Shown: positions 34,674 to 44,032, counted from the first letter of the stretch. The stretch is DNA of 50,655 bases from JABISG01 sp963581435 (GCA_963581435.1 CAUZOL010000007.1:1-50655); one strand, 5' to 3'. Notes: generated from the letters alone by a model not told the origin. Numbers and translations are program-made.

Positions 34674-34820
34674 GTGAGTAACGACCTTGTCTGCGACTCT
34701 GTGGGCCGCATTCACGCGGTTTCGGTGTCCACAAAGGGAGGCATCGGCGGCGCAAACGCCGAACTCAAGCCAAATTGATGCAATGACCGTCGTTCCGTGA
34801 GATTCCGGGAGATCCGAAAA

Positions 34821-35780
34821 ATGAACGAAGTGAATCGTCGACAATTTGTGCGAGACACCGTGACGACTGCAACCGCTGCATCAGCGGCGCATCTATTGAC
34901 GTCATCGACGCTTGCGGCCGAGGGGGATTCCAGCGAAGCGGCAGCGCAGCCGCCGGTCGGCGCTTTCACCAAAAGTTTTCAGGACCGGTCGATTCCGGAG
35001 GTCTGCCGCATCTTCAAAAATATGGGGCTGGACGGACTCGACCTGACCGTCCGTCGCGGCGGCCACATCGACCCAAAACAGGTCGCCACCAAATTGCCCG
35101 AAGCCGCGCAGGCTGCCAAAGCCGCCGGCACGAAAATCCTGTTCCTGACGACGGGCATCACCGATGCCGACGCCGATGCTGAACGGTTACTTGCCACTGC
35201 CGCGGAGGTTGGCGTCGATCGGATCAAGCTGGGCTATTATCGTTACACCACATTCGGCAAGCTGTCGCGCGAGTTGAAACAGGTTCGCCAGCGAATCGCC
35301 GGCGTCGTCAAGCTGGCCGGTCGTTACAACGTATTGCCCTGCATCCACATTCACTCGGGCAATTTCATTCCCTCGCATGGCACGCAGTTGTTCCAGCTCA
35401 TTGAAGACTTCACGCCGGAGGAAGTGGGTGCCTATGTCGATCCGTTGCACATGGCGTTGGAAGGAGGCCGCGACGGATGGCGGCAGGGGCTCGACCTGCT
35501 CGCCCCGTGGATCGCACTCTGTTCGGTCAAGAATTTCGACTGGACCAAGGACAAACGCGACAAGCACGGGCAACAGTTGTGGCGAACGCGCACCGTGCCG
35601 CCGGCCGACGGTATCTGCCCATTGCCGCAGTTTGTCGATGCACTGAAAACGCTTAACTATAAGGGGCCGTATTCGCTGCACAGCGAATACAAGAGTTCGC
35701 ATAGTTTTCGCCGACTCGACACCGATGGCTGCATCGCGCAGACGGCGACTGACCTGAAGTATTTCCGCACGCTGTTGTGA
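34821..35780 (+). CDS. Tat-exported sugar phosphate isomerase/epimerase-like protein
   Basis: 319 residues. The N-terminus MNEVNRRQFVRDTVTTATAA carries a twin-arginine motif and hydrophobic stretch, so export by Tat is predicted. The rest is a xylose isomerase-like TIM barrel: FKNMGLDGLDLTVRRGGHID, LPCIHIHSGNFIP (His), VGAYVDPLHMALEGG (Asp/His) and WIALCSVKNFDWTKDKRDKH. The substrate is unknown. The stop overlaps the GTG start of the next gene (GTGA), suggesting coupled translation. Confidence 0.78.
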   Translation: MNEVNRRQFVRDTVTTATAASAAHLLTSSTLAAEGDSSEAAAQPPVGAFTKSFQDRSIPEVCRIFKNMGLDGLDLTVRRGGHIDPKQVATKLPEAAQAAKAAGTKILFLTTGITDADADAERLLATAAEVGVDRIKLGYYRYTTFGKLSRELKQVRQRIAGVVKLAGRYNVLPCIHIHSGNFIPSHGTQLFQLIEDFTPEEVGAYVDPLHMALEGGRDGWRQGLDLLAPWIALCSVKNFDWTKDKRDKHGQQLWRTRTVPPADGICPLPQFVDALKTLNYKGPYSLHSEYKSSHSFRRLDTDGCIAQTATDLKYFRTLL

Positions 35781-37141
35781 GATTTGATTTGTCGAACCCT
35801 CCCGTGAGACGTGTTCCACGTTCCCACGTTCCCGCGCGGGAACGCAAGTCTGCGACGCACTGCGTCGCGGCGTGCGCACTCATCGTTGCGGTGATCGTCG
35901 GATGCGAACAAGCGAACCAACCGCAAGCGAACTCGACGCCGACGGCCCCCGTCGAACCCAACCTTGTACCCAACGTCGTGCAATCTCCATCCGATCCAGC
36001 CGTCGCAGAGACAGTTCGGCTAACAGAGACTCAACCGACTGAAGCCGAACGGCGATACGACGGTCTGACTCTGGCCGAATGGCGGCAGCGAATCAAAGAT
36101 CTCGACCCCATTGATCCAGCCGCCGCGAAGGCCGTAAAGGGATTGATAGAGATCGCGGCTGATTCCAAAGCCCCCTGGTATTCCCGACGACAGGCGGCGC
36201 TGACGCTGGGCCGCATCGGACCTCCCGCCAAAGAGGCCGTCCCGTTGTTTGTCAAACTGCTCGACGACACAGGCGACGACGAGGATGCCGCGTCGCCATG
36301 GGCGGCCAAGGCGCTGGCCTTGTTCGGCCCGGTGGCGAAGTCGGCTGCACCGGCACTCATTGTCAGGCTGAAGGACAAGTCGGCCCGCATCGCCGATCGG
36401 CTCGCCGCGATCGATGCCCTATCGCAAATTGGGATCGCAGATGCGGCCGTCGTTCCCGCGCTGATCGAGGTGCTGAATTCCGCGAACGAAAAACTCGAAT
36501 TGCGCACGGTAACAGCAGAGGCGTTAGCATACATCGGGCCGAACGCCTCCGCAGCCGTTCCCGCACTGCTACGCGCCACCGGCGAGGCGAACGAGAACCT
36601 GAGACGTGCAGCAGCGGCCGCGATTGGGGCCATCGGGCCGATGGCCGACGTTGCCATCCCCACTCTGGCCGAACTGTTGGTTTTCGACGAATCGGCGGCG
36701 GTTCGCGATCAAGCGGCCGACGCACTTTCCCGGATTGGTTCAGCGGCGACGAAACTGTTAGCGCGACTGCTCGCCGATGAAGACGCAGAGGTCCGCTGGC
36801 GTGCCGCACAAAGTCTCGGCAAGATTCGCCCTCCGGCCAAATCGGCCGTCCCGGCACTCACAAAGGCTCTGGAAGACAAAAACGTCGAAGTGCGAATGCA
36901 CGCGATGGAATCACTGTGGGCCATCGGCGGCGAGGCGAAACCGCTCATCCCGTTTCTGCTTATCGAATTCACCAACGAAGACCGGCAGATTCGCGTGCGG
37001 GCCTACAAGTTGCTCATCGCAATGGGCAAGGACGCGCAACCGGCCATCGAACGGCTGCGAGAACTCGCCGAAGACGAGCGCCCCTTCGTGCGGCAAATCG
37101 CTCGCAAGGCGTTAGAGAGTCTGACTGGTATCGACGGTTAG
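35777..37141 (+). CDS. HEAT-repeat lipoprotein
   Basis: 454 residues from a GTG that overlaps the previous stop. The basic N-terminus leads to HCVAACALIVAVIVGCEQAN, a lipoprotein signal with lipobox near residue 43. The mature part is a run of about eight HEAT/PBS-lyase-like repeats, e.g. GLTLAEWRQRIKDLDP, RRQAALTLGRIGPPAKEAVP, AVRDQAADALSRIGSAATKL and EVRWRAAQSLGKIRPPAKSA. It is a scaffold, probably on the periplasmic face, and its coupling to the isomerase gene may mean the two act together. Start position is uncertain. Confidence 0.75.
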   Translation: MRFDLSNPPVRRVPRSHVPARERKSATHCVAACALIVAVIVGCEQANQPQANSTPTAPVEPNLVPNVVQSPSDPAVAETVRLTETQPTEAERRYDGLTLAEWRQRIKDLDPIDPAAAKAVKGLIEIAADSKAPWYSRRQAALTLGRIGPPAKEAVPLFVKLLDDTGDDEDAASPWAAKALALFGPVAKSAAPALIVRLKDKSARIADRLAAIDALSQIGIADAAVVPALIEVLNSANEKLELRTVTAEALAYIGPNASAAVPALLRATGEANENLRRAAAAAIGAIGPMADVAIPTLAELLVFDESAAVRDQAADALSRIGSAATKLLARLLADEDAEVRWRAAQSLGKIRPPAKSAVPALTKALEDKNVEVRMHAMESLWAIGGEAKPLIPFLLIEFTNEDRQIRVRAYKLLIAMGKDAQPAIERLRELAEDERPFVRQIARKALESLTGIDG

Positions 37142-37431
37142 CAAATGGGCTGCAGCAATTCAGCCTTGAGTTTCGGTCCGGTCGCGGAATTCGTCGATGA
37201 CGGCATATACGCCGCACAGCGAATCGTCTGTCGAGTTAACCAAAGTAGTTGTAATCGTAACCGGGACTTGGTCAAATGCATGCACGGATGGATTTCGTTG
37301 CAACGTAGCGCGCCCATCGTACGCCAGCTTCGGTGATTCTGCCGATTCGCTGCCCACGGTGCAACCGAGGTATCTGCTCGAAGAACGGGCCGAACCGCGA
37401 AAAAATCCCTTCTGGTGAATTAGCTGATTCG

Positions 37432-37971
37432 ATGGCCGAACCGTCTGAAAAACGCAAATCGATCTTGAAAGAGTTCGGCCGCTACCAGTTGTTGCGCGAG
37501 TTGGGCCAGGGTGCAATGGGGACGGTCTATCTAGCCCGAGACGTGCAACTTGACCGGCAGGTCGCCCTGAAGATTCCAAAGTTCGACGAGAACGAGGACT
37601 CACACCTGCTGGAGCGGTTCTATCGCGAGGCGCGGTCGGCGGCCACGCTCAGGCATCCAAACATCTGCCCGGTGTACGACGTCGGCGAAGTGGACGGGGC
37701 GCATTACCTCACCATGACCTACATCGAGGGCCGCACGTTATCCGCCTACGTCAACCGAGAAAAGCTGCCTGCGGAACGCCAGGTGGTCGGCATCGTCCGC
37801 AAGCTGGCCTCGGCACTCGATCACGCGCACAAACAGGGGGTCGTGCATCGTGACTTGAAGCCGCCGAACATTATGATCGACAAACGGGACGACCCACGCG
37901 GGACAGGAATACTATCTGTATCCTGCCCCGGGGGCAGCCGACGCGTCCATTTCTCTGTTTCTGCCCGATAG
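37432..37971 (+). pseudogene. Truncated Ser/Thr protein kinase
   Basis: A kinase N-lobe and part of the C-lobe: YQLLRELGQGAMGTVYLARD (Gly loop), QVALKIPKF (Lys), VDGAHYLTMTYIEGRTLSAY and the catalytic loop VVHRDLKPPNIMID. After DKRDD the frame changes to unrelated sequence (PRGTGILSVSCPGG), before the DFG motif, and stops at 37971. The start could also be GTG 37333, which adds a CPRCNRGICSKNG segment. It is fused out of frame to the DUF1559-type locus. The kinase cannot be active. Confidence 0.75.
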
Positions 37972-38476
37972 CAAGACGCTGGTCATCGGACCTGAAGTCG
38001 ATGTGAAAGCGGCCATCGAACGGGGAAACAAGGAACAACGTCGCGAAGATATCGACTTCATCAACAACAAACATCAACTGCTGATTGTCGTGGTTTCCAA
38101 AGACGTCGGCGGACTAACGAGCCAGGACAACGAGTCGCTGGCGATGTTGCCCGATCAAATAAAGAGGCTCACGGAAACACTGGACGGAAAAATCGTTGCG
38201 ACATGCATTGGCGCGACGTTTACAGACGGTGTTGAACTTGAATGGCAGAGCAATTTCAATCAGGCAGCGGACGCGGAGACCGCTCACAAGGAAATTGGCA
38301 GACTGCTCGAAGAGGGACGGCAAAAACTTTCTGAAGCAACATCCAGTTTGCCACCCGGCGCTGCTGGCGTGTTCAATGTCGCAAAGTCGATTCTCGGCAA
38401 GGTCAAAGTATCGGCCAACGGCACAACGTTCGCCGTCAACGCGAGCGTGTCCGGTTCGGACATCAACACCATTTAG
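37900..38476 (+). pseudogene. DUF1559-locus segment upstream of an in-frame stop
   Basis: From about 37900 a different frame reads EYYLYPAPGAADASISLFLP then DSKTLVIGPEVDVKAAIERG (GTG 38003), continues with KHQLLIVVVSKDVGGL and GKIVATCIGATFTDGVELEW and ends at a TAG at 38474-38476. The next gene continues in the same frame after a 15-base gap, so this stop splits what looks like one original protein. The pattern is a degraded gene joined to a kinase fragment, though a second start at 38492 could still give a product. Confidence 0.5.
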
Positions 38477-38491
38477 GAACAAGCCGGACCG

Positions 38492-39244
38492 TTGATGATG
38501 GCGGGGTTGATGGGCGGAATGGGTGGCGGCATGCCGGGAGGAGTCCCCGGCGCGGTTGTTCCAGGCGATGGAAACTTCCCAACAACCGGCAACCCAATGC
38601 CGAGTACCGGGATCAACAATCCGCTTGTCCAGCCACTCGAAGCAGCGCACCGCGCCCAGTGCAAGGACAACCTGAAACAGATCGCGTTGGCAATTCACAA
38701 TCATCACGACACGTTTAAACGATTCCCCAGTGCGGCCAGTTCGGACAAAGATGGCAAACCGCTGTTGAGTTGGCGGGTCCACCTGTTGCCGGTTCTCGGC
38801 CAGGCTTCACTTTACGAGCAGTTCAAACTGGACGAACCGTGGGACAGCCCGCATAACTTCAGACTGGTTTTTAAAATGCCAGCAGTGTTCGCTTGCCCCG
38901 GCGGAAACCGGAAACCGGGAACGACGACGTATCTGGGTGTGTCGGGCGAAAAGGCCGTGTTTAATGGTTCTCAGAAAATCGGATTTCGGGATGTGACCGA
39001 TGGGACGTCGAATACTCTGATGGTTGTCGATGCTGATTATTCACGCGCGGTCACCTGGACGAAGCCGGACGACTTTACTTATTCCACCGACAACCCGATG
39101 CAGGGTCTGGTGGGGCATCATAGCGGTGGTTTCCAGGCAGTGTTCTGTGACGGACGCGTGCACTATTTCCCAGCAGACATCACGGCCGAAACGCTCAACG
39201 CCCTCTTCACAAAAGCGGGCGGCGAGGTTGTCAAATTGCCATAA
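38492..39244 (+). CDS. DUF1559-type protein, pilin-like H-X9-DG region
   Basis: 250 residues in frame with the preceding segment. A Gly/Met-rich start (GLMGGMGGGMPGGVPG) is followed by the DUF1559 body: CKDNLKQIALAIHNHHDTFK, PLLSWRVHLLPVLGQASLYE, IGFRDVTDGTSNTLMVVDAD and the closing GLVGHHSGGFQAVFCDGRVH (His plus DG motif). This domain is massively expanded in planctomycetes, usually behind a type IV pilin-like signal helix, which is missing here. It may be expressed from TTG or ATG 38492-38497, or be part of a dead gene. Confidence 0.65.
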   Translation: MMMAGLMGGMGGGMPGGVPGAVVPGDGNFPTTGNPMPSTGINNPLVQPLEAAHRAQCKDNLKQIALAIHNHHDTFKRFPSAASSDKDGKPLLSWRVHLLPVLGQASLYEQFKLDEPWDSPHNFRLVFKMPAVFACPGGNRKPGTTTYLGVSGEKAVFNGSQKIGFRDVTDGTSNTLMVVDADYSRAVTWTKPDDFTYSTDNPMQGLVGHHSGGFQAVFCDGRVHYFPADITAETLNALFTKAGGEVVKLP

Positions 39245-39267
39245 TTGCCAAATACATGTCCGGCCCG

Positions 39268-40782
39268 TCACGCCAAATCATTCAGCGGAAACAACGGCCG
39301 TCGGATGTGCTGGAACGGAAACGTCTGCAGATCGCTGGAACATGGCCCCGGTGTATCTACGGTGTAGCTGGCCGTGATGATTTTGTCGTATGCCTGTCGG
39401 TGGGCGACGGCCGCTTTGACACCGATGACCGACAGCGATTCCGGTTCGATGCCCTGACTGCGAAGTTGGCCGAGATCGAACGGCGGCGTCTTGCGGCTGG
39501 TGAGCAGAATTCGCACACCGCTTCCTTCTGTCTCCAGATTATGTCGCACGGTGGCGCAAGGCCCCATGTCAATCTGCATGCCGGCCATCGATGCCAGATG
39601 ACTGTGCGGATCTTCCAGGCGAAAGTGGCCATCGCTCGTCGAGAGCAGTTCCACCTCGATGTTGACCGGCCCCTCCGACAAACGGCTTACCTTTCCACCG
39701 AGGGAAACCGTCGCCCGTTCGCTCGGCGAGAGTTTCTGTAGCGCGGCAACAGCGGCCGGATCGTTGATGATGACGGCCGAGTTGTCGATCTGGTGTTCGA
39801 TGAGCGCCCGCAGAATGCTCGTGCCGTCACCCGGTGCGGCTCCGCCGATATTGTCGGAGGGTTCGACGACGGCAATCGGGCCTTCCCCGTTCGCCGCCCG
39901 GTCTCGTATCTCGTCAATCACGTCGGCCAACGGCGTGTCGCGCACGTCGCCAGCTTCACGGTTGGCGACGGACCAGTCACACAATTTCTGAAGTTGGTGC
40001 CGTGCGATGTCGGGGTCGCCGAACGTGACGGCGGCAAAGCTGACGCCGGTCATCGGCGTGTCGGCGAACGAATAACCGGCCATCACATTGACGGCGACGA
40101 TATCCGGATCGATCTGTTCGATCTCGCGTGCTTTCGTTTCCAGTGTTTTCATTGGGACGTCGCCGGTTGCGACGCCGGTGGGCGGCCACATGACCGGCGG
40201 CTGCGCCCAAACCGAGACTGGTTGGCAGCCTTCGGTCAAAATTCGGTCGAGCAGTTTCGCACCGTTCACGGTTGCTTCGCGGGCATCGGTGTGCGGATTG
40301 CAGCGATAGGCGATGAGTCCCTGCGTTTGCTCGATGCACGACTGAGAAATGTTGCCGTGCAAATCGAGGACGCCGCAAATGGGAATGTCGACCGCGTTTG
40401 GCAGGGCGCGAACCCGCTCGATCAATTCGCCTTCGGGATCGAGAATCGTCTCGCATGCCATCGCGCCGTGCAGCACGAGAAAGACGCCGTCGATTCCCTC
40501 GTCGAGTTCTCGTTCATAGCCGGACCGAAATCCATCCCAGAAGCAATCGAAGACGGCATCGTCCACCGTTGCGCTGGGCGTGGCCCGCATGTCGATTGTT
40601 GGAATCACCTTCCAGCCCGATGCGTCGGCCACTTCCAACACACCGGACAACGGCGAGCCGTCACCCCGCGCACTCAGTAATTCGTCGCCGCGGCGAACAC
40701 TAAATTCATCCAGCGGTGTTGTGCCTTCGAGGAACGTATGCGTCTCGTGAAACAGTCCACCGAGCAGAATGCGTTTGGGCAT
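39268..40782 (-). CDS. M81 family metallopeptidase (MlrC-like)
   Basis: 504 residues from ATG 40782. The domain begins KRILLGGLFHETHTFLEG, with a family 'G.HETNTF'-like motif. Candidate zinc ligands and nearby motifs are VFLVLHGAMACETI and ICGVLDLHGNISQ. The C-terminal MlrC part includes VVEPSDNIGGAAPGDGTSIL. Members include microcystinase C, which cleaves linearised microcystin, but most have unknown substrates. No signal peptide. It stands alone with a hairpin downstream of the neighbouring gene. Confidence 0.8.
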   Translation of the reverse strand: MPKRILLGGLFHETHTFLEGTTPLDEFSVRRGDELLSARGDGSPLSGVLEVADASGWKVIPTIDMRATPSATVDDAVFDCFWDGFRSGYERELDEGIDGVFLVLHGAMACETILDPEGELIERVRALPNAVDIPICGVLDLHGNISQSCIEQTQGLIAYRCNPHTDAREATVNGAKLLDRILTEGCQPVSVWAQPPVMWPPTGVATGDVPMKTLETKAREIEQIDPDIVAVNVMAGYSFADTPMTGVSFAAVTFGDPDIARHQLQKLCDWSVANREAGDVRDTPLADVIDEIRDRAANGEGPIAVVEPSDNIGGAAPGDGTSILRALIEHQIDNSAVIINDPAAVAALQKLSPSERATVSLGGKVSRLSEGPVNIEVELLSTSDGHFRLEDPHSHLASMAGMQIDMGPCATVRHNLETEGSGVRILLTSRKTPPFDLGQLRSQGIEPESLSVIGVKAAVAHRQAYDKIITASYTVDTPGPCSSDLQTFPFQHIRRPLFPLNDLA

Positions 40783-40900
40783 GGTGTTGTACCGGTTGCA
40801 GGTTCTTGAATCGCTTGACTCGTGTTTTTCCCACCGTGAAAACACGGCGGGCGGTGTACCATTTCATTTGGCGGGCGACCGTTGTGCGAATTCCGCGCCG

Positions 40901-40924
40901 GCCCCGTGTGTCTTCACGCGGGGC
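40901..40924 (-). terminator. Hairpin downstream of the HD-like gene
   Basis: GCCCCG (40901-40906) and CGGGGC (40919-40924) pair around a 12-base loop that adds partial pairing (GTG/CAC). It is just past the stop at 40943 on the minus strand. No long T-run follows, so termination is only likely. Confidence 0.4.
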
Positions 40925-40942
40925 TAAATGACTCACACACAA

Positions 40943-41515
40943 TTATGTCGTGGCTTCATGGGCGAAAACGCGGTCGTAGGATTCTGCTGCAATCCCTCCC
41001 AGTATCCGAGCGGCATCGTAGTATCCCTGACGTCGGTAATCCCAGTTCTGCGAACGCTCGACCTGCTCCAGCCAGTCGCAAACGTGGATCGTGCACAAGT
41101 CGTGGAATTCGTCATCAGGCAGTTCGGACTCTTCCTCCGTGCAACGATCGCGAAAGTGATTTGGCCCGTCGGCATTCGCCACGGTGCTGTCGAACACCGT
41201 GCGATCCATCACGCAATTCAAGTACGCCAACCGCTCGGAGCGTTCGCCGATGAGTGCTTGCACTTCATCGCGGCGATCCAGCGGAAAAACAAACTTCTGG
41301 AACAATTCGGTGCCGTAAATCGAGTGAAACAAACCGGCATCGCAAATCCCCTCGTCACAACCCCACGCCTTCAAATCGTTGTAAACGCCAATACCGTGCG
41401 CCATGTAGGACTTTTCGGAATGCTCGATATCCACGGCACCAACTTTGTGGAAGAAGTCTGTCATCTGCTTAAAATGGTTTTCCATTGCATTGTCCCGGCT
41501 GAGAGATGTATTCAT
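40943..41515 (-). CDS. HD-domain-like protein (DUF6817-like)
   Basis: 190 residues from ATG 41515, or 180 from ATG 41485. The segment VDIEHSEKSYMAHGIGVYND, then LKAWGCDEGICDAGLFHSIY GT, shows a His/His...Asp/His spacing like an HD-fold metal site and matches my memory of the DUF6817 family. If correct it would be a phosphohydrolase-like protein, but the substrate is unknown. No signal peptide. Divergent from the PCMT gene. Confidence 0.55.
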   Translation of the reverse strand: MNTSLSRDNAMENHFKQMTDFFHKVGAVDIEHSEKSYMAHGIGVYNDLKAWGCDEGICDAGLFHSIYGTELFQKFVFPLDRRDEVQALIGERSERLAYLNCVMDRTVFDSTVANADGPNHFRDRCTEEESELPDDEFHDLCTIHVCDWLEQVERSQNWDYRRQGYYDAARILGGIAAESYDRVFAHEATT

Positions 41516-41660
41516 TTTTTACAATTTTCGTCCGCTGGCCGTTCATCGTCAACCGAGCGGGCCAGTAGCGCGGCGAGGCGGTAAGATGATGTCGCGTTGG
41601 GTCCGCCGGAAAGGCTATACTGCAGATGTAGCAATGGGCAAACAAGACAGGAGCGACGTT

Positions 41661-42884
41661 ATGAAATTGATTCCGACCTGTGTTTGGAGCGTCATCGCAG
41701 CGATGTGCGCGTGTTGCGGAACGAGTGTGCATGCCCAGCAGCGCGATCTGATGACCGAACTGCGACAGAAGATGGTGGAGAATTACCTCGTTAAAGAAGG
41801 CATTAAGAACGAGCGGGTGTTGACCGCGATGCGGAGAGTGCCGCGACATGAATTCGTTCGACGCAGTCTGCGCGTTCAATCGTACTTTGATTCGGCATTG
41901 CCTATTGGCTACAAGCAGACGATTTCGCCTCCGTTCATCGTCGCCTACATGACTGAGACCATCGACCCGCAGCCGAAGGAAAAGGTACTGGAGATCGGCA
42001 CGGGAAGCGGCTACCAGGCGGCCGTGCTATCGCATTTGTGCGAGGAAGTTTACTCGATCGAAATCGTGGTAGGGCTGGGACGGGCAGCGGGAACACGACT
42101 TCGGCGACTCAAGTACCGTAACGTCAAAACCAAGATCGGCGACGGATACAAGGGATGGGCCGAACACGCTCCATTCGACAAGATTATCGTCACCTGCTCG
42201 CCGGAAAAAATTCCCGCGCCGCTTGTCGAGCAATTGAAAGAGGGCGGCCGGATGATCATTCCGCTGGGCGAGCGGTATCAGCAGGTGTTCTATCTGCTCG
42301 AAAAGAAGGATGGCAAACTGGAACAGAAGCGATTGCTGCCGACACTGTTCGTTCCCATGACCGGCATTTCTGAAGACAAACGCGAAGTGAAACCCGATCC
42401 CCTGAAACCGCGAATTGTGAACGGAAGTTTTGAATTCGACAAGAACGAAGACGGCCGCGCCGACAACTGGCATTATCAACGACAAACAACACTCATCAAG
42501 AAGGATGCGCCCGATGGTGAGCGTTTCGTCTGTTTTGAAAACGACAGCGGCAATCGCATCGCGCAGATGTTGCAGGGTACGGCGTGCGACGGCAGCAAGT
42601 TGAGCGCGTTGACGGTCACATTGAAAGTGAAGTACGACAACACGGCCGAGGGGCCGCGACGGTACAATCGACCGGGGCTGATTATTCACTGTTACGATTC
42701 CGTTCGCCGTCCAGTCGGTGACTTGTTGTTCGGTTCGTGGTTGGGGACGAGCGACTGGGAAACCGTTTCACGCAAGATGACACTCCCCAAAGAGACGCGG
42801 GAGATCGTCATCCAGGTTGGCCTGAACGGTGCCACGGGGAAATTGTGCGTCGATGATTTGAAACTCACCCCCGCCGAACGCTAA
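41661..42884 (+). CDS. Exported protein-L-isoaspartate O-methyltransferase-like protein with extra C-terminal domain
   Basis: 407 residues from ATG 41661 (CAGGAG upstream) with a signal peptide (KLIPTCVWSVIAAMCACCG, then TSVHAQ). PCMT domain (about 28-230): VPRHEFVRRSLRVQSYFDSA, motif I VLEIGTGSGYQAAVLSHLCE, IEIVVGLGRAAG and GDGYKGWAEHAPFDKIIVTC. It methylates damaged isoaspartyl residues using SAM. After residue 250, RIVNGSFEFDKNEDGRADNW and the following beta-rich 130 residues look like a carbohydrate-binding-module/jelly-roll domain. Export with a SAM enzyme is unusual since SAM is cytoplasmic. Confidence 0.8.
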   Translation: MKLIPTCVWSVIAAMCACCGTSVHAQQRDLMTELRQKMVENYLVKEGIKNERVLTAMRRVPRHEFVRRSLRVQSYFDSALPIGYKQTISPPFIVAYMTETIDPQPKEKVLEIGTGSGYQAAVLSHLCEEVYSIEIVVGLGRAAGTRLRRLKYRNVKTKIGDGYKGWAEHAPFDKIIVTCSPEKIPAPLVEQLKEGGRMIIPLGERYQQVFYLLEKKDGKLEQKRLLPTLFVPMTGISEDKREVKPDPLKPRIVNGSFEFDKNEDGRADNWHYQRQTTLIKKDAPDGERFVCFENDSGNRIAQMLQGTACDGSKLSALTVTLKVKYDNTAEGPRRYNRPGLIIHCYDSVRRPVGDLLFGSWLGTSDWETVSRKMTLPKETREIVIQVGLNGATGKLCVDDLKLTPAER

Positions 42885-42910
42885 TGCCGCGTCGAGCTTC
42901 GACCGACGTT

Positions 42911-42941
42911 GGGTGCCACTGGCGTGTCGCCAGTGGCACCC
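42911..42941. repeat. Perfect palindrome, GCCACTGGCG family
   Basis: GGGTGCCACTGGCG (42911-42924), loop TGT, CGCCAGTGGCACCC (42928-42941): 14-bp perfect arms. It lies between the PCMT-like gene and ygfZ. Copies at 14476-14499 and 15161-15203 are diverged; a fragment, GCCAGTGGCACCC, is at 31871-31883. Confidence 0.75.
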
Positions 42942-43033
42942 AATACTTGATGATTGAAATGACCCGAATCGTTTGATATTCATTGCCGCCTACGAAAGCC
43001 AACGGGTCGCTCCCCGTGGGATCACATACCACC

Positions 43034-44008
43034 ATGACCGACACGCACCACGATGACCACGCTGCTGCTTTCTTCAACTTGACCGGTCGCGCCCAAATCG
43101 AATTGACGGGCAGTGACCGGGTCAAGTTCCTGCACAACTTCTGCACGAACGACATCAAGCGTCTCGGCAATGGCGAGGGCTGTGAAGCATTTATCACGAA
43201 TATCAAAGGCCGGGTGCTGGGTCACATTTTCGTCTTCGCGACGGCCGATTCCTTGTGGATCGACAGCGTGCCGGGAGCCGATGAAACGCTGCTCGCACAT
43301 CTCGACCGCTACCTGATCACCGAAGACGTGACATTGAATTCGCGCACCGACGAATTTTGCGAGTTCTTTCTTAGCGGTTCATCGGCCGCTGATGCGTTGA
43401 GCAAAGTGCGAATTGACGCGGGCAATCTCGGGCTCAACGGGCATTCGAGTTTGGACGCCGGAGAAACGTTTACCGCAGTTCGGCGCGTCGATTGGCTGAA
43501 TGAACCGGGCTTTCTGCTGCTGGTTAATCGAGACAAATTGGAAAACGCGCGGAACGAATTGACCGCAGTCGGTCTCGTCGAGTCAAGTCCGGAGACATTC
43601 GAAGCGAAGCGAATCGAGTCGGGCTTTCCGCTTTACGGCCGCGATATCAGCGATGAAAACCTTGCACAGGAAGTCGGCCGCAGCCAGGCGGCGATCTCAT
43701 TTACGAAGGGGTGTTACCTTGGCCAGGAACCCATTGCCCGGCTCGATGCGATGGGCCATGTCAACCGGCAACTTTGCGGCCTGAAGCTGATAAGCGGGCC
43801 GGTTCCGGAACCGGATTCTGCGATCGTCGCCGATGATGGTGACAAGGAGATCGGCCGCGTGACATCGGCCGCCGTTTCGCCCACCACGAATTCGCCCGTC
43901 GCGCTGGCCTACTTGCGCAGCCAGTTCCTCGTCCCCGGTACGAACGTTTTCGTTCAAGCCGCAGGAGAGACTATCGCCGCGACCGTTAACAGTTGCGAGC
44001 CGCAATAG
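43034..44008 (+). CDS. ygfZ: YgfZ/GcvT-like iron-sulfur cluster assembly factor
   Basis: 324 residues of the aminomethyltransferase-like fold. The signature SFTKGCYLGQEPIARLDAMG contains the family KGCYxGQE motif, with the Cys needed for activity. FFNLTGRAQIELTGSDRVKF, then LHNFCTNDIK, is the expected N-terminal folate-domain start. YgfZ-type proteins help repair or build Fe-S clusters in radical SAM and other enzymes. ATG 43034 is preferred over the frame start at 42983. Convergent with the exported oxidoreductase. Confidence 0.85.
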   Translation: MTDTHHDDHAAAFFNLTGRAQIELTGSDRVKFLHNFCTNDIKRLGNGEGCEAFITNIKGRVLGHIFVFATADSLWIDSVPGADETLLAHLDRYLITEDVTLNSRTDEFCEFFLSGSSAADALSKVRIDAGNLGLNGHSSLDAGETFTAVRRVDWLNEPGFLLLVNRDKLENARNELTAVGLVESSPETFEAKRIESGFPLYGRDISDENLAQEVGRSQAAISFTKGCYLGQEPIARLDAMGHVNRQLCGLKLISGPVPEPDSAIVADDGDKEIGRVTSAAVSPTTNSPVALAYLRSQFLVPGTNVFVQAAGETIAATVNSCEPQ

Positions 44009-44032
44009 TCTCAGCGTCTGAAGCGGTTGCCG

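Noticed and set aside
35820..35845. Palindrome CGTTCCCGCGCGGGAACG
   Set aside because: It lies within the N-terminal coding part of the HEAT-repeat gene and could be chance; reported nowhere else in the window.
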